A DNA stretch of 37,585 nucleotides from an uncultured Lachnospiraceae bacterium (GCA_904395885.1 CAJFOF010000057.1:1-37585), one strand, 5' to 3'. Positions 21,965 through 30,628 are shown, counted from the stretch's first letter. Notes: generated by a model from the letters alone, not told the origin. Translations and numbers: made by a program.

Positions 21965-23303
21965 CTATGAAAGACAAATGCGCCATAACTATTTAATTAT
22001 TAGAGCAGATGAAATTCAGAAAGAAAACTATGAATGTAGAATGTTGATGGCAAACTCTATAGAAGGTCTTTTGAAGTTCCGCTTTCGACAAACGGAAACA
22101 GGGATCGAGTTTTATTATGAAATCACATCGCGACAGCCTGTAAACCGCATTTTGGAAGGGAGGACTATCAAGAGGCAGGAAATTGTAAAATTGATTTATT
22201 CTATAGCGGCGCTCCTGGAGAGATTAGAGAATTACCTTTTGCAAGAAAGCCAGATTCTTCTGGATCCGCAGTATATTTATACAGATCCGGAGATCGTTCA
22301 ATTCTTTTTCTGCCTTGTTCCGGACAGGAAAGCAGATTTTTCTAAGGACATGGAAAGACTGCTGCAATATCTGTTAAAGAAGACCGATCACCGTGACAAA
22401 GAAAGCGCTCTGCTCTCATATCGTTTGTATCAGGAAAGTCAGAAAGAATTTTACGGTATGGAAAGTCTTTTAAAATGGCTTCCGCTGAGAGAAGACAGAG
22501 AGCTTGTTTGCCAAATAAGAGATGAGATCAATCCTGAACAGAGAGAAAAATCTGAGAGTACAGAGAAGGATTTTCAAGAGGAAGCGATTTCGGCAAAGGA
22601 AGAAAAAGCTGAACCTCGCAGCGGCAGAAACATTCAGATAGCAGTAACAGCAGCAGGAGTTCTTCTGGTTCCCAGTCTTATATGGATCCTAAAAGGCACC
22701 GCTCTGATGAAAGAGTATTGGTATGGGATTGTTGGCTGGTATGGATTCTGGGCGGCAGCGGCGGCAGTAAAAATAGTAACGGCTCAAGTCCGAAGAAAGA
22801 AGAACTCCGATAAGAACAAAACACAAAAAACTTCTTTTTTGGGAACAGAATTTTCTGAAGAGGCAGGGCAACGTGAGTGGGAGACTTTGATTGGAAACGA
22901 GGCGGAGACCTTCATGGAAGAACAGGGGGCAGACGATGAGCCGGTGGAGGAGCAAGAGGATCCTATATTTTTTGAGACAAGGGTTCTGTCGGCAGAGGAG
23001 GGCAGAGACAAGTCGATTCGCTGCCTTGTAAGTATGGACAAAAAGACAGAAGATATTCCTGTCCCGTATTTTCCATTTTTAATAGGGAAACAAAGCGGAA
23101 TCGTAGATTATATATTGACGCGGGACACTGTGAGCAGAATCCATGTAAAAATAGAAAAGAACGAAAAGGGATATACCCTTACTGATTTGAATTCCACCAA
23201 TGGGACATGGGTGCGGGGAAAGGCATTAATGAACAATGAGACGGTCTTTTTGGAAGAGGGTGATGAAATTTATATTGCGGATTGTGGATTCCGTTTTCTG
23301 TAA
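21954..23303 (+). CDS. DUF6382 and FHA domain membrane protein
   Basis: A 449-residue protein. The N-terminal about 190 residues match the DUF6382 type (YLIIRADE, then a region with LLERLENYLLQESQILLDPQYIY). Two hydrophobic segments lie at about 225-247 and 260-282. After an acidic linker a C-terminal FHA domain (about 370-449) keeps the phosphothreonine-binding signatures SRIHVKIE and DLNSTNGTWV. FHA domains bind phosphothreonine, so this protein likely reads a Ser/Thr kinase mark at the membrane near the Tad machine. A kinase at 35031 with TadZ-like domains is an obvious candidate partner. It is the last gene of the operon; no strong terminator follows. Confidence 0.87.
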   Translation: MEVSYERQMRHNYLIIRADEIQKENYECRMLMANSIEGLLKFRFRQTETGIEFYYEITSRQPVNRILEGRTIKRQEIVKLIYSIAALLERLENYLLQESQILLDPQYIYTDPEIVQFFFCLVPDRKADFSKDMERLLQYLLKKTDHRDKESALLSYRLYQESQKEFYGMESLLKWLPLREDRELVCQIRDEINPEQREKSESTEKDFQEEAISAKEEKAEPRSGRNIQIAVTAAGVLLVPSLIWILKGTALMKEYWYGIVGWYGFWAAAAAVKIVTAQVRRKKNSDKNKTQKTSFLGTEFSEEAGQREWETLIGNEAETFMEEQGADDEPVEEQEDPIFFETRVLSAEEGRDKSIRCLVSMDKKTEDIPVPYFPFLIGKQSGIVDYILTRDTVSRIHVKIEKNEKGYTLTDLNSTNGTWVRGKALMNNETVFLEEGDEIYIADCGFRFL

Positions 23304-23387
23304 GACGCTGCCTATCAGGTGGCGCAGCACACTATAAAGAGCATGTTGTCTGTAGACCATATTAGAGAAATTAAGCCCTAATAAGAC

Positions 23388-23416
23388 TTCAAAATCTCGG
23401 TTTTTTATGGTAGAAT
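23388..23416 (+). promoter_or_regulatory. promoter of rhomboid-HIT-sigma operon
   Basis: TTCAAA (23388-23393) and TAGAAT (23411-23416) 17 nt apart, 29 nt before the rhomboid start. The -35 box matches four of six consensus bases. Confidence 0.5.
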
Positions 23417-23444
23417 ATATGTAAACTCAAAGGAGACGGACACC

Positions 23445-24056
23445 ATGGTCAGACTCAATTCCAAACAAGACATTTCCTGGGTGAACAACGCAATCATAAT
23501 TTTGAATATTCTGTACTTTATATTTCTGGAATTAGCAGGATCCAGTGAAGACGCCAGAACTATGATTCGGTACGGAGCGCTCTATATCCCGTTGGCAATA
23601 GGAAATAATGAGTATTACAGATTGGTCACAGCCGTCTTCATGCATTTTGGAATACATCATCTGGTTAACAACATGCTGGTGCTCTTTGTTTTGGGAGACA
23701 AGCTGGAACGGGCAATGGGAAAAGTGCGATATCTATTATTGTATTTGATAAGCGGCGTAGGAGCAAATGTAGTTTCTGCGATAGTTTATATGTACACTTC
23801 TCCAAATGTAGTTTCTGCAGGAGCGTCTGGCGCCATATTTGGAGTGGTCGGAGGACTGATTTATGTAGTAGTAGCAAACCGGGGAAGATTGGAAAATCTG
23901 AATACCCGGCAGATTGTCCTGATGGCCATTTTTTCGTTATATTTAGGCTATATCAATACCGGAACAAACAATACGGCACACTTATCGGGAATTTTGATTG
24001 GCCTATTGATGGCAGCGCTGCTGTATCGAAGACGAGAGAAAAGATTTCCAAAATAG
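23445..24056 (+). CDS. rhomboid family intramembrane serine protease
   Basis: A 203-residue polytopic membrane protease with six likely helices. Hallmarks: HHLVNNM (71-77) in helix 2, nucleophile Ser128 in GASGAIFG, and catalytic His179 in AHLSGILIG. It cleaves transmembrane substrates within the bilayer; the substrate is unknown. The length is that of the minimal bacterial rhomboid without extra domains. Ribosome site AAAGGAGA precedes the ATG. The HIT gene follows after 28 nt, so the two are likely co-transcribed. It comes directly after the Tad operon, but a functional tie is only positional. Confidence 0.93.
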   Translation: MVRLNSKQDISWVNNAIIILNILYFIFLELAGSSEDARTMIRYGALYIPLAIGNNEYYRLVTAVFMHFGIHHLVNNMLVLFVLGDKLERAMGKVRYLLLYLISGVGANVVSAIVYMYTSPNVVSAGASGAIFGVVGGLIYVVVANRGRLENLNTRQIVLMAIFSLYLGYINTGTNNTAHLSGILIGLLMAALLYRRREKRFPK

Positions 24057-24084
24057 CAAGAAGGATTAAGGAGGAGATGGGATT

Positions 24085-24501
24085 ATGAAAGATGAAACAT
24101 GTATTTTTTGTAAAATAGCAAACGGAGAAATTCCTTCTGCGACTGTCTATGAAGACAATGATTTTCGGGTGATTTTAGATTTAAACCCCGCGTCAAAGGG
24201 CCATGCTTTAATCCTTCCTAAGAACCATTACAAAAATGTTTGCGACTTAGACGACACGGTTGCAGCTAAGGTTCTTCCGCTGGCGGCTAAGATAGGGACA
24301 GCGATGAAGGAAGGGCTGGGATGCTCTGGATTTAATCTGGTTCAGAATAACGGGACAGATGCAGGCCAGACGGTATTTCATTTTCACGTACATGTAATTC
24401 CCAGATATCAGGGAGGTCCGTCTATTGCGGCGTGGGAACCTCATGCTGCAAATGAGAAGGAACTGGCAGAAACAGCGGAGAAAATAAGAACGCTGCTTTA
24501 A
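24085..24501 (+). CDS. HIT family nucleotide hydrolase
   Basis: A 138-residue histidine-triad protein of the Hint/HinT type. The triad HFHVHVIPR lies at about 99-107, and the N-terminal CIFCKIANGEIPS has the Cys pair seen in zinc-containing HinT proteins. Such enzymes hydrolyse nucleoside phosphoramidates such as AMP-lysine in the cytosol. Full length. Ribosome site AAGGAGGAG precedes the ATG. It sits 28 nt after the rhomboid gene and 19 nt before the sigma factor gene. Confidence 0.95.
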   Translation: MKDETCIFCKIANGEIPSATVYEDNDFRVILDLNPASKGHALILPKNHYKNVCDLDDTVAAKVLPLAAKIGTAMKEGLGCSGFNLVQNNGTDAGQTVFHFHVHVIPRYQGGPSIAAWEPHAANEKELAETAEKIRTLL

Positions 24502-24520
24502 AAAAATATGGGAGAACGAC

Positions 24521-25051
24521 ATGCAGCAAAACATAGATGAGCTGTTACAGTCCCTGTATGACGTATACCAAGAGCCTCTTCGTATCCTGGCAAGGTCATA
24601 TGGAATTCCAGATAAAGATGTAGATGATATCGTTCAGGAAACCTTTATTTCATACTTTGAGCATTACTCTTTAGCCTGGACACCGATCCGCAAGAAGGCA
24701 ATGCTTGTCAGGATTTTGAAAAATCGTTCAACAGACTACCACAGAAAGAAACAAAATCAGGATATGATCAGTATGAGTTCGGAAGAATTCATTGAAGACA
24801 GCAGCCTGTCAGCAAAATACGGAAAGGAAGATTACCTGGAAAAGATATTTGAGGACGAAGCGTACGAAGCGATACGGAATGCAATTTCCAAAATGAGCAA
24901 GGACTTACAGGATGCGGCCATACTCCATTTGATTGAAGGACGGCCGCAGAAGGAAGTGGCAGAAATTCTTGGAATCTCCATAGAGGCCTGCCGTACAAGA
25001 ATATCGAGAGCCAGAAAATTTCTCCGGAACGAATTGGGAGATGATTATTAA
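24521..25051 (+). CDS. ECF-like sigma-70 family sigma factor
   Basis: A 176-residue RNA polymerase sigma factor with region 2 (about 15-90; VDDIVQETFISYFEHY is the core-binding helix) and region 4 (about 115-170; QKEVAEILGISIEACRTRISRARKFL is the -35 recognition HTH). No region 1 or 3 is present, as in ECF factors. Ribosome site GGGAGA precedes the ATG. The likely anti-sigma partner (GTG at 26266) is separated from it by an inverted murG, an unusual arrangement since such pairs are normally adjacent. Target promoters are unknown. Confidence 0.88.
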   Translation: MQQNIDELLQSLYDVYQEPLRILARSYGIPDKDVDDIVQETFISYFEHYSLAWTPIRKKAMLVRILKNRSTDYHRKKQNQDMISMSSEEFIEDSSLSAKYGKEDYLEKIFEDEAYEAIRNAISKMSKDLQDAAILHLIEGRPQKEVAEILGISIEACRTRISRARKFLRNELGDDY

Positions 25052-25065
25052 ACGATTGCTGATGC

Positions 25066-26130
25066 TCAAGCAGTAAGGGATTCTATCAGATCAATGATGG
25101 TCTTAACGGCATTTCCCTGATTGCTGCATTCCATGGCGTCTATATAAGACTGGCGGTTATTATATAAGTCTGAGATCGCCTGGAAAAGCGAGTCGTCAGT
25201 TAGGTTTTCTTCTTCCAGAACAGAGCTAAAGCCCTGTTTCGCGAAGGAATTTGCGTTTAATATCTGATCGCCGCGGCTGGCAGATGCAGACAGAGGGATC
25301 AGGAGATTAGGCTTTCTAAGAGCCAAAATCTCACAGATGGAGTTGGCACCGGCCCGGGAAATGACCAGGTCAGCGGCTGCAAACAAATGCTTAAGAGGAG
25401 CGTCAACATATTCGTATTGTACATATCCGCTGGTTCCAATCAGACTTTCATCAAGATTGCCTTTGCCGCAGATATGTATGACCTGAAACTGCATAAGAAG
25501 GCGTGGAAGGATGCTGCGGATAGCAGAGTTTACCTTGACGGAACCCAGGCTTCCGCCTATGACCAGAAGAATCGGTTTGTCTGCCGATAATCCAGTGTAT
25601 TTTAAACCGGACAGTCGATCGCCTTTGAGAAGTTCTGCCCGGATGGGAGACCCGGTTAGAAGAGCTTTATCTTCAGGGAGATAGGGAAGGGTTTCCGGAA
25701 AATTGCAGCACACCTTGACAGCAGAAGGAATGCAGATTTTGTTGGCCAGTCCTGGAGTCATATCGGATTCATGGATAATGGTAGGGATTTTATAGTGTTT
25801 GGCCGCCAGTACGACAGGGACAGCAACAAACCCACCTTTAGAAAAAACAATATCAGGTTTATATTTTTTAATAAGCTTTAAAGCTTCGCAATAGCCCTTG
25901 ATCACGCGGATGGGATCAGAGAAGTTTTTCAGATCAAAGTAGCGGCGGAGCTTACCGGAAGAGATGCCATCGTAGGGAATTCCGGCATTTTCAATCAGCT
26001 TTTTTTCGATTCCCTGGTAGGAGCCTATATAGTGGATTTCGTAACCTAAATCTTTAAGATGTGGAATGAGGGCAAGGTTTGGTGTAACATGGCCGGCAGT
26101 TCCGCCTCCGGTCAATACGATTTTCTTCAT
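25066..26130 (-). CDS. murG: MurG-type UDP-GlcNAc glycosyltransferase
   Basis: It adds N-acetylglucosamine to lipid I to make lipid II at the inner membrane face. The 354-residue GT28 enzyme shows [14 protein letters not shown] at the N-terminus (about 7-20), [12 protein letters not shown] near 100, [12 protein letters not shown] near 125, GGSLGS near 190 and [12 protein letters not shown] near 268. The start at 26130 is set by GGAGGT 7 nt upstream. The gene is alone, outside any division/cell-wall cluster, and reads against its neighbours. It may be a second murG copy or simply the only one, relocated. It separates a sigma factor from a putative anti-sigma factor. Confidence 0.93.
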   Translation of the reverse strand: MKKIVLTGGGTAGHVTPNLALIPHLKDLGYEIHYIGSYQGIEKKLIENAGIPYDGISSGKLRRYFDLKNFSDPIRVIKGYCEALKLIKKYKPDIVFSKGGFVAVPVVLAAKHYKIPTIIHESDMTPGLANKICIPSAVKVCCNFPETLPYLPEDKALLTGSPIRAELLKGDRLSGLKYTGLSADKPILLVIGGSLGSVKVNSAIRSILPRLLMQFQVIHICGKGNLDESLIGTSGYVQYEYVDAPLKHLFAAADLVISRAGANSICEILALRKPNLLIPLSASASRGDQILNANSFAKQGFSSVLEEENLTDDSLFQAISDLYNNRQSYIDAMECSNQGNAVKTIIDLIESLTA

Positions 26131-26162
26131 AACGGGGACCTCCGATAAGATTTTATAGTTAT

Positions 26163-26190
26163 ATAGTAACCACAATAGCAAAAAAGTCAA
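26163..26190 (-). promoter_or_regulatory. murG promoter
   Basis: On the minus strand TTGACT (26185-26190) and TACTAT (26163-26168) are 16 nt apart, 33 nt before the murG start codon. Confidence 0.6.
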
Positions 26191-26265
26191 CCCTAGAGGG
26201 CCAGGGAACTGCGGGTAATACATGTAAGTAAAAGAAATTTTAACCAAATTAGTACGAGGTGCAGA

Positions 26266-27168
26266 GTGGAAAAAAATCGAGAGGCAGACAGCTATCAGAC
26301 TAAAGATAAAAAAATAGAATTGCTGCTTCAAGAAGCCTATGGCTATTCTGACGAGCAGCTTCTGCAGGAGCTGGAGAAGGCTGAAGCTGAAGCACAGTCT
26401 GCCGAAATGGAAGAACAGACATCTTCCCTTCAGGCGCCGCCTGATGAATTTGAAACAATTCTTGCCAAAATGAAAGAGAGAGGGATTCAACCTCAGATCG
26501 AAAAAGAATTGAGCGATTCGGATCCATTAAAGTTTGCAGAACCAGATGACAAAGTTCGCAGTGCGGAAACGGAGGAGCCGGAGCGGCCGCCTGAGTCAGA
26601 GCGTCCTCATCGGATCAGCAAAACAGTATGGAGAGTACTGATCGCGGCAGCCATAGCAGGGAGCCTGCTGTTGGCTACGGGAATTGGCGTTGGCGGGAGA
26701 AGGGCGCTGGAGTATAAAGCGGATATTCGAGACGGACAGGGGAGTAATATTGCATGGAATAATGAGTCGGAGAATCTGATACTGCATGATGAGGAAGAGG
26801 CGTATCAGGAGATAGAAGAGAAATTGGGGATTCCGGTATTAAAGCTAAAATATCGGCCAGATGGGATGAGATTCGAGCAGGCTGTCATAGAGGACGGCTA
26901 TGCGGTGATGGACTATTCTTATAAAGAAAAGATGATTTACGTTATTCTGGCGATAGGGACGGACGTAAATTCAGATAATATCACATCGGACAGAGTGGCC
27001 TATAAAAGCATATATAATGAATGGCTGGACGAGGACATTGTCATAGAAAAGGGAACGGAAGTAGATGAATTCAGTGCTGTGTATGAGCAGGATAAACAGT
27101 ACTACTATGTGGAAGGGATTATGGAGGAAGAAGAATTTGTTAAAATGATAGTGAACATGAAGTTTTAA
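26266..27168 (+). CDS. putative membrane anti-sigma factor (DUF4367-like)
   Basis: A 300-residue single-pass membrane protein beginning at GTG 26266 after GAGGTG. The first about 120 residues are cytosolic, charged and helical (possible sigma-binding part). A membrane helix (about 124-143, [19 protein letters not shown]) is followed by an external domain. This contains [18 protein letters not shown], a pattern found in DUF4367 proteins, many of which are ECF anti-sigma factors. The sigma gene lies upstream beyond the inverted murG. Pairing is inferred from family habits; the external domain may sense an envelope signal. Confidence 0.65.
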   Translation: MEKNREADSYQTKDKKIELLLQEAYGYSDEQLLQELEKAEAEAQSAEMEEQTSSLQAPPDEFETILAKMKERGIQPQIEKELSDSDPLKFAEPDDKVRSAETEEPERPPESERPHRISKTVWRVLIAAAIAGSLLLATGIGVGGRRALEYKADIRDGQGSNIAWNNESENLILHDEEEAYQEIEEKLGIPVLKLKYRPDGMRFEQAVIEDGYAVMDYSYKEKMIYVILAIGTDVNSDNITSDRVAYKSIYNEWLDEDIVIEKGTEVDEFSAVYEQDKQYYYVEGIMEEEEFVKMIVNMKF

Positions 27169-27188
27169 TATATCAAAGGAGGGTGAAT

Positions 27189-27701
27189 ATGAAAAAAAAG
27201 TACAGAAAAGTCATGGGGCTGGCCATGGCGGTAGCACTGGCAGCGGCAGTCCCGGCGACGGCAGGATCTGCCGGAACGGAGACATCGGAGTTTGCATCTG
27301 TTGACTGGGCCATTGAGCCCAGGGGGCAGTATATTTCCTCTTCCCGCGCCGGCATCACCAACAAGGGCAGCGGGGTGATCGGCATCACGGCCTCCACCAC
27401 AGCCCATGAAGAAGTCGATAAGATCCGGATCAGCCTTTATCTGGATCGGCTGGAGGGCGGAAGCTGGAATCAGGTGGCAGACTACGATTATACTTTTTTG
27501 CCTTCCGATATGCCAAACGGCAAGCTGACGAAGGCAACCCTGTCCTTTACGGTCACAGACCAACCGGCCGAACATTATTATCGGATCCGAGGATCTCACG
27601 GCGTGTGGAAGGGCAGCGTCATTGAGAGCCAGGACACATATTCCGATGGCGTTTACATCTCTTCGGATCCTGTCTACAGAAGCGCAGATGAAACTGAATA
27701 A
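27189..27701 (+). CDS. secreted DUF6147 family protein
   Basis: A 170-residue exported protein. The signal peptide (about 1-25, with GLAMAVALAAAVPATAGSAG) precedes a beta-rich domain. The stretch EPRGQYISSSRAGITNKGSGVIGITAST and the later YRIRGSHGV match the DUF6147 type seen in Clostridia; function is unknown. The ATG at 27189 is preferred, with AAAGGAGGG 5 nt upstream. It follows the putative anti-sigma gene by 20 nt, so it may be in the same operon. Its central coding part is GC-richer than its neighbours, a hint of different ancestry. A perfect palindromic terminator follows. Confidence 0.75.
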   Translation: MKKKYRKVMGLAMAVALAAAVPATAGSAGTETSEFASVDWAIEPRGQYISSSRAGITNKGSGVIGITASTTAHEEVDKIRISLYLDRLEGGSWNQVADYDYTFLPSDMPNGKLTKATLSFTVTDQPAEHYYRIRGSHGVWKGSVIESQDTYSDGVYISSDPVYRSADETE

Positions 27702-27717
27702 TGGGAGATAGGCTTTT

Positions 27718-27753
27718 AGGCCGGGAAATCGCGATTTCCCGGCCTGCTTTTTT
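27718..27753 (+). terminator. terminator after DUF6147 gene
   Basis: AGGCCGGGAAATCG (27718-27731) is fully self-complementary with the next 14 nt, giving a hairpin ending at 27745, followed by GCTTTTTTT. Confidence 0.9.
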
Positions 27754-27881
27754 ATGCTCTCTTAATCATAATTCTCAACCCCCTGGCATACACTATAAAT
27801 AGGTTAAGAAATCCTGGTTTTACTGTATATGGTTTTTGAGGACAGGCTGGGAAGGAGAAAACCAAAGGAGAGAGCAAGTCT

Positions 27882-28640
27882 ATGAATGAGATACATTATT
27901 TAATATCCGATGCATCAAAGAAAGTGGATGTGGAGGCTCATGTGCTGCGGTACTGGGAAGAGGAGCTGAAGCTGGATATTCCCAGGAATGAGATGGGACA
28001 TCGGTATTATACAGAAGTGCACATTCGATTGTTCCGTCAGGTAAAGGCGTTGAAGGAAAAAGGATACCAGCTCAAGGCGATCAAAAGTGCGTTGGACAGG
28101 ATAATAGAGTCCGGGAAGGATTTGATAATATCAGATGAGGTCTTGGAGGAAGATATGGAAAAAGCATTGAAAAAATGTGCAGGGGAATCGGATCAAAAGG
28201 CGGCAGAACAAGGGACAAACAAAATGGAAAAGGGTGTACAGGAGGAGAAAGTGGTCGAGAACTCTGGAACGATTGTGACAGAGGAGGACGGGACAGACCT
28301 GATCCGTTATCCGGAAATTGAGGCCGGAGAGGTGGCCGCAGGGCTGACGCCGGAGGAAAAGATGGAACAATTTCAGGAAATTATGAATCATATTATCGGG
28401 CGGGCCTTGGAAGCGAACAACGAAAAACTGAGCCAGGACATTAGCCAGATGGTGAACGATAAGGTATCAAAGGATATGGAGTATCTGTTCCAGGTTTCTA
28501 ATGAGAAAGAGGAGGAGCGGTTTAAGCGCCTGGATGAGGTGATCCGGACCTATCAGAAGGAGAACAGAGGCCGGGCGGAAGCGGCAGCAGCGAAGGTTCC
28601 ATTTTTTAAAAAAAAGGGATTTTGGAAGAAAGGAAAATAG
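27882..28640 (+). CDS. MerR-like helix-turn-helix protein with coiled-coil tail
   Basis: A 252-residue protein. The N-terminal MerR-type DNA-binding domain (about 1-75) contains VLRYWEEELKLDIPR and GHRYYTEVHIRLFRQVKALKEKGYQLKAI. The rest is acidic then helical and probably coiled coil (about 80-235), ending in a basic, aromatic tail (KKKGFWKKGK). This layout recalls RacA-like MerR proteins that bind DNA and anchor it, rather than small-molecule MerR sensors, but function cannot be fixed. Ribosome site AAAGGAGAG precedes the ATG. It is convergent with a C26 amidotransferase and shares a terminator with it. Confidence 0.8.
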   Translation: MNEIHYLISDASKKVDVEAHVLRYWEEELKLDIPRNEMGHRYYTEVHIRLFRQVKALKEKGYQLKAIKSALDRIIESGKDLIISDEVLEEDMEKALKKCAGESDQKAAEQGTNKMEKGVQEEKVVENSGTIVTEEDGTDLIRYPEIEAGEVAAGLTPEEKMEQFQEIMNHIIGRALEANNEKLSQDISQMVNDKVSKDMEYLFQVSNEKEEERFKRLDEVIRTYQKENRGRAEAAAAKVPFFKKKGFWKKGK

Positions 28641-28644
28641 AAAG

Positions 28645-28687
28645 ATAGCCTGTCCGACAGCATGGGAGCCGAGATCGGACAGGCTAT
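28645..28687. terminator. bidirectional hairpin terminator
   Basis: ATAGCCTGTCCGA (28645-28657) pairs with TCGGACAGGCTAT (28675-28687). It lies between convergent genes, 4 nt after the MerR-like stop, with short T-rich flanks on both strands. Confidence 0.75.
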
Positions 28688-28712
28688 TTGCTGGTTTGAG
28701 AGGCAGACAGAG

Positions 28713-29435
28713 TTACTTCTGACGGCTGCAGGCGTTTACAAAGGCCCTGAATATCTCTCCGGCGGCCTTTTGGGTGGAAAAGAGAAATTCGGGATGCCAT
28801 TGAACACCTAAGAGAAAGGGATAGCCAGGCATTTCCACAGCCTCGATCAGCCCGTCGGATGAATAGGCGCTGGCCGTCAGGCCAGGAGCCAGAGCGCGCA
28901 CAGCCTGATGGTGGAGGGAATTGACTTCCAGACGGTCACTCTCGGAGATAGATGCCAGCAGAGAACCGGGTGTCACAGTTACATAGTGAGAAGGCAGGTC
29001 CGGAGGATATGGCTGACGGTGGCAGAGGACAGGCGTGTCTTTGGGAAGCTGCATTTCCAGATCTTGATAGATGGTTCCGCCCAGGCCAATGTTTATAAGC
29101 TGGATGCCGCGGCAGATTCCTAAGATAGGTTTGCCATCGCTCAAGGCAATGGAGAGCAGATCCAATTCCAATTGATCTCTGGGCGCTGAAACTTCGCCGC
29201 ATTTAGGGAGAGTCTCTTCGCCGAAGCGAAAGGGATGGACATCCGGTCCTCCGGTAAAAAGAATTCCGTCACACAGAGCAGCTAATTGGCGAAGATCCTC
29301 CAAAGCGACGCCCAGAGGCAACATGAAACAGACGGCACCGGCCTGCTGTAAGGCACGTATGTACAAGGGATTTAAGAAGCACTGATCCTTTTCCAGGTCG
29401 TGGGAGGGGGTGAGGCCAATTATAGGTTTATTCAT
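28713..29435 (-). CDS. gamma-glutamyl-GABA hydrolase family amidotransferase (C26)
   Basis: A 240-residue class I glutamine-amidotransferase-like hydrolase of the PuuD/peptidase C26 type. Visible elements: GLTPSHD near the N-terminus, the oxyanion-type loop FTGGPDVHP, nucleophile Cys in LGICRGIQLIN (about residue 107), and the catalytic His-Glu in VQWHPEF near 216. It would cleave gamma-glutamyl amides in the cytosol; the actual substrate (gamma-glutamyl-GABA or another) is not readable, and no putrescine genes are nearby. It appears to be monocistronic between two terminators. Confidence 0.9.
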   Translation of the reverse strand: MNKPIIGLTPSHDLEKDQCFLNPLYIRALQQAGAVCFMLPLGVALEDLRQLAALCDGILFTGGPDVHPFRFGEETLPKCGEVSAPRDQLELDLLSIALSDGKPILGICRGIQLINIGLGGTIYQDLEMQLPKDTPVLCHRQPYPPDLPSHYVTVTPGSLLASISESDRLEVNSLHHQAVRALAPGLTASAYSSDGLIEAVEMPGYPFLLGVQWHPEFLFSTQKAAGEIFRAFVNACSRQK

Positions 29436-29486
29436 AGAGAAAGGCTCCTTAACAAAAATTTTTTATGTCTAATCTGTCATAAAACA

Positions 29487-29522
29487 CACAAAAAATGCCT
29501 CTTCCTGCTGGGAAGAGGCATT
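29487..29522 (-). terminator. ferredoxin gene terminator
   Basis: AATGCCTCTTCC (29494-29505) pairs with GGAAGAGGCATT (29511-29522); on the minus strand TTTTTTGTG follows. It lies 14 nt after the ferredoxin stop. Confidence 0.9.
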
Positions 29523-29535
29523 ATGTAGCCGTTTA

Positions 29536-29703
29536 TTAGCCTTCGATAGCGCCGGTAGGACATACGCCAGCGCAGGTACCGCAATCGATGCAGGAATCAG
29601 CATCAATAACGTACTTTCCATCTCCTTCAGAAATAGCGCCTACAGGACATTCGCCAGCACAGGTGCCGCAGCTTACGCAAGCATCGCCAATTACATATGC
29701 CAT
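29536..29703 (-). CDS. 2[4Fe-4S] ferredoxin
   Basis: A 55-residue clostridial ferredoxin with two CxxCxxCxxxCP motifs: CVSCGTCAGECP (about 9-20) and CIDCGTCAGVCP (about 38-49). It carries low-potential electrons for fermentative enzymes, for example radical-SAM activation or pyruvate and hydrogen metabolism. The start at 29703 is set by AAGGAGG 8 nt upstream; the frame extends upstream into the promoter. It has its own promoter and terminator although it follows pflA in the same direction, so it is probably a separate, highly expressed unit. It might reduce the Fe-S cluster of PflA, which is an inference. Confidence 0.97.
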   Translation of the reverse strand: MAYVIGDACVSCGTCAGECPVGAISEGDGKYVIDADSCIDCGTCAGVCPTGAIEG

Positions 29704-29749
29704 GGTAATTACCTCCTTAAAATTAAAATAAAAGTACTTTTGTTTCTTT

Positions 29750-29778
29750 ATTCTAAACCATTTTACATGAATATTCAA
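29750..29778 (-). promoter_or_regulatory. ferredoxin promoter
   Basis: On the minus strand TTGAAT (29773-29778) and TAGAAT (29750-29755) are 17 nt apart, in the 91-nt gap after pflA. Confidence 0.65.
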
Positions 29779-29794
29779 GTGAAAAATAATGGTG

Positions 29795-30571
29795 CTATTG
29801 TTCTAAATTAGAAGCATTGGAAAACGCTTTTTTCCGCTCGTCACGTATTCCTCGAATAATGACAGTTCTAGCCCAGACAGCTTTCTCCCTGGGAAGAGGA
29901 GAGACATTTTCAAGAGGATAGGGAATCCCCAGTTTGTGGTATTTTACTTTTCCCATATCGTGGTAAGGAAGAACGTCCAGAGCCTTTACATTGTGGAGCG
30001 TTCCAATGAATCTGCCAAGCTGGTACAGATCCTCCTCGTCGTCAGACAGGCCAGGAACGACCACGTGGCGGATCCATACCGGGACGGACAGGCGCTCCAG
30101 ATAACGGGCGAAAGCCAGGATATTATCCCGAGGCTGCTTGCAGATGGCCAGATGCTTCTGCGGATCTATGTGCTTAATGTCCAGCATAACCAAGTTTGTT
30201 ACGGTCAGGAGACGTTCAAAGCGGGAAAGGAGAGCTGGGTTGTCCGGGCGGAAGGTAATTCCGGAAGTATCAAGACAGGTATGGATACCGCGACGGTGAG
30301 CCTCCTCAAAAAGTTCTGTCACAAACTCTAACTGTACCAGAGGTTCTCCCCCTGTGACCGTAATCCCCCCGCGGGTGTAGAAATCTTTAGAGCGTTCAAA
30401 TTCCTCCATGATCTGTTCTACGGTCATTTCTGTGCCGCCGCCCATCTCCCAGGTATCCGGATTGTGGCAGTACTGGCAGCGCATGGGACAGCCCTTCAAA
30501 AATATGACAAAACGAACCCCCGGCCCGTCTACAGTGCCGAAACTTTCGATAGAATGAATATGGCCGATCAT
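29795..30571 (-). CDS. pflA: pyruvate formate-lyase activating enzyme (radical SAM)
   Basis: A 258-residue radical-SAM enzyme that abstracts hydrogen from the active glycine of pyruvate formate-lyase. The cluster motif CPMRCQYCHNP (Cys29, Cys33, Cys36) is the CxxxCxxC signature, with GTVDGPGVRFVIF before it and VTGGEPLVQLEF near 77 after it. The start at 30571 is chosen because TTTGGAGG lies 7 nt upstream. It is the last gene of the pflB operon, separated from the glycyl-radical gene by a terminator-like hairpin. Its natural substrate here would be the separately encoded radical domain, an unusual situation. Confidence 0.96.
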   Translation of the reverse strand: MIGHIHSIESFGTVDGPGVRFVIFLKGCPMRCQYCHNPDTWEMGGGTEMTVEQIMEEFERSKDFYTRGGITVTGGEPLVQLEFVTELFEEAHRRGIHTCLDTSGITFRPDNPALLSRFERLLTVTNLVMLDIKHIDPQKHLAICKQPRDNILAFARYLERLSVPVWIRHVVVPGLSDDEEDLYQLGRFIGTLHNVKALDVLPYHDMGKVKYHKLGIPYPLENVSPLPREKAVWARTVIIRGIRDERKKAFSNASNLEQ

Positions 30572-30583
30572 GAAAAAACCTCC

Positions 30584-30613
30584 AAAAAGGGGCCTGCATA
30601 GCTGCAAGGCCCC
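30584..30613 (-). terminator. terminator/attenuator just before pflA
   Basis: On the minus strand GGGGCC, TGCA and their complements form a hairpin (30589-30613, small bulge, 4-nt loop) followed by TTTTT at 30588-30584, which runs straight into the pflA ribosome site TTTGGAGG. It probably lowers pflA expression relative to the upstream genes. Confidence 0.8.
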
Positions 30614-30628
30614 GTCTGTGCAAAATGA

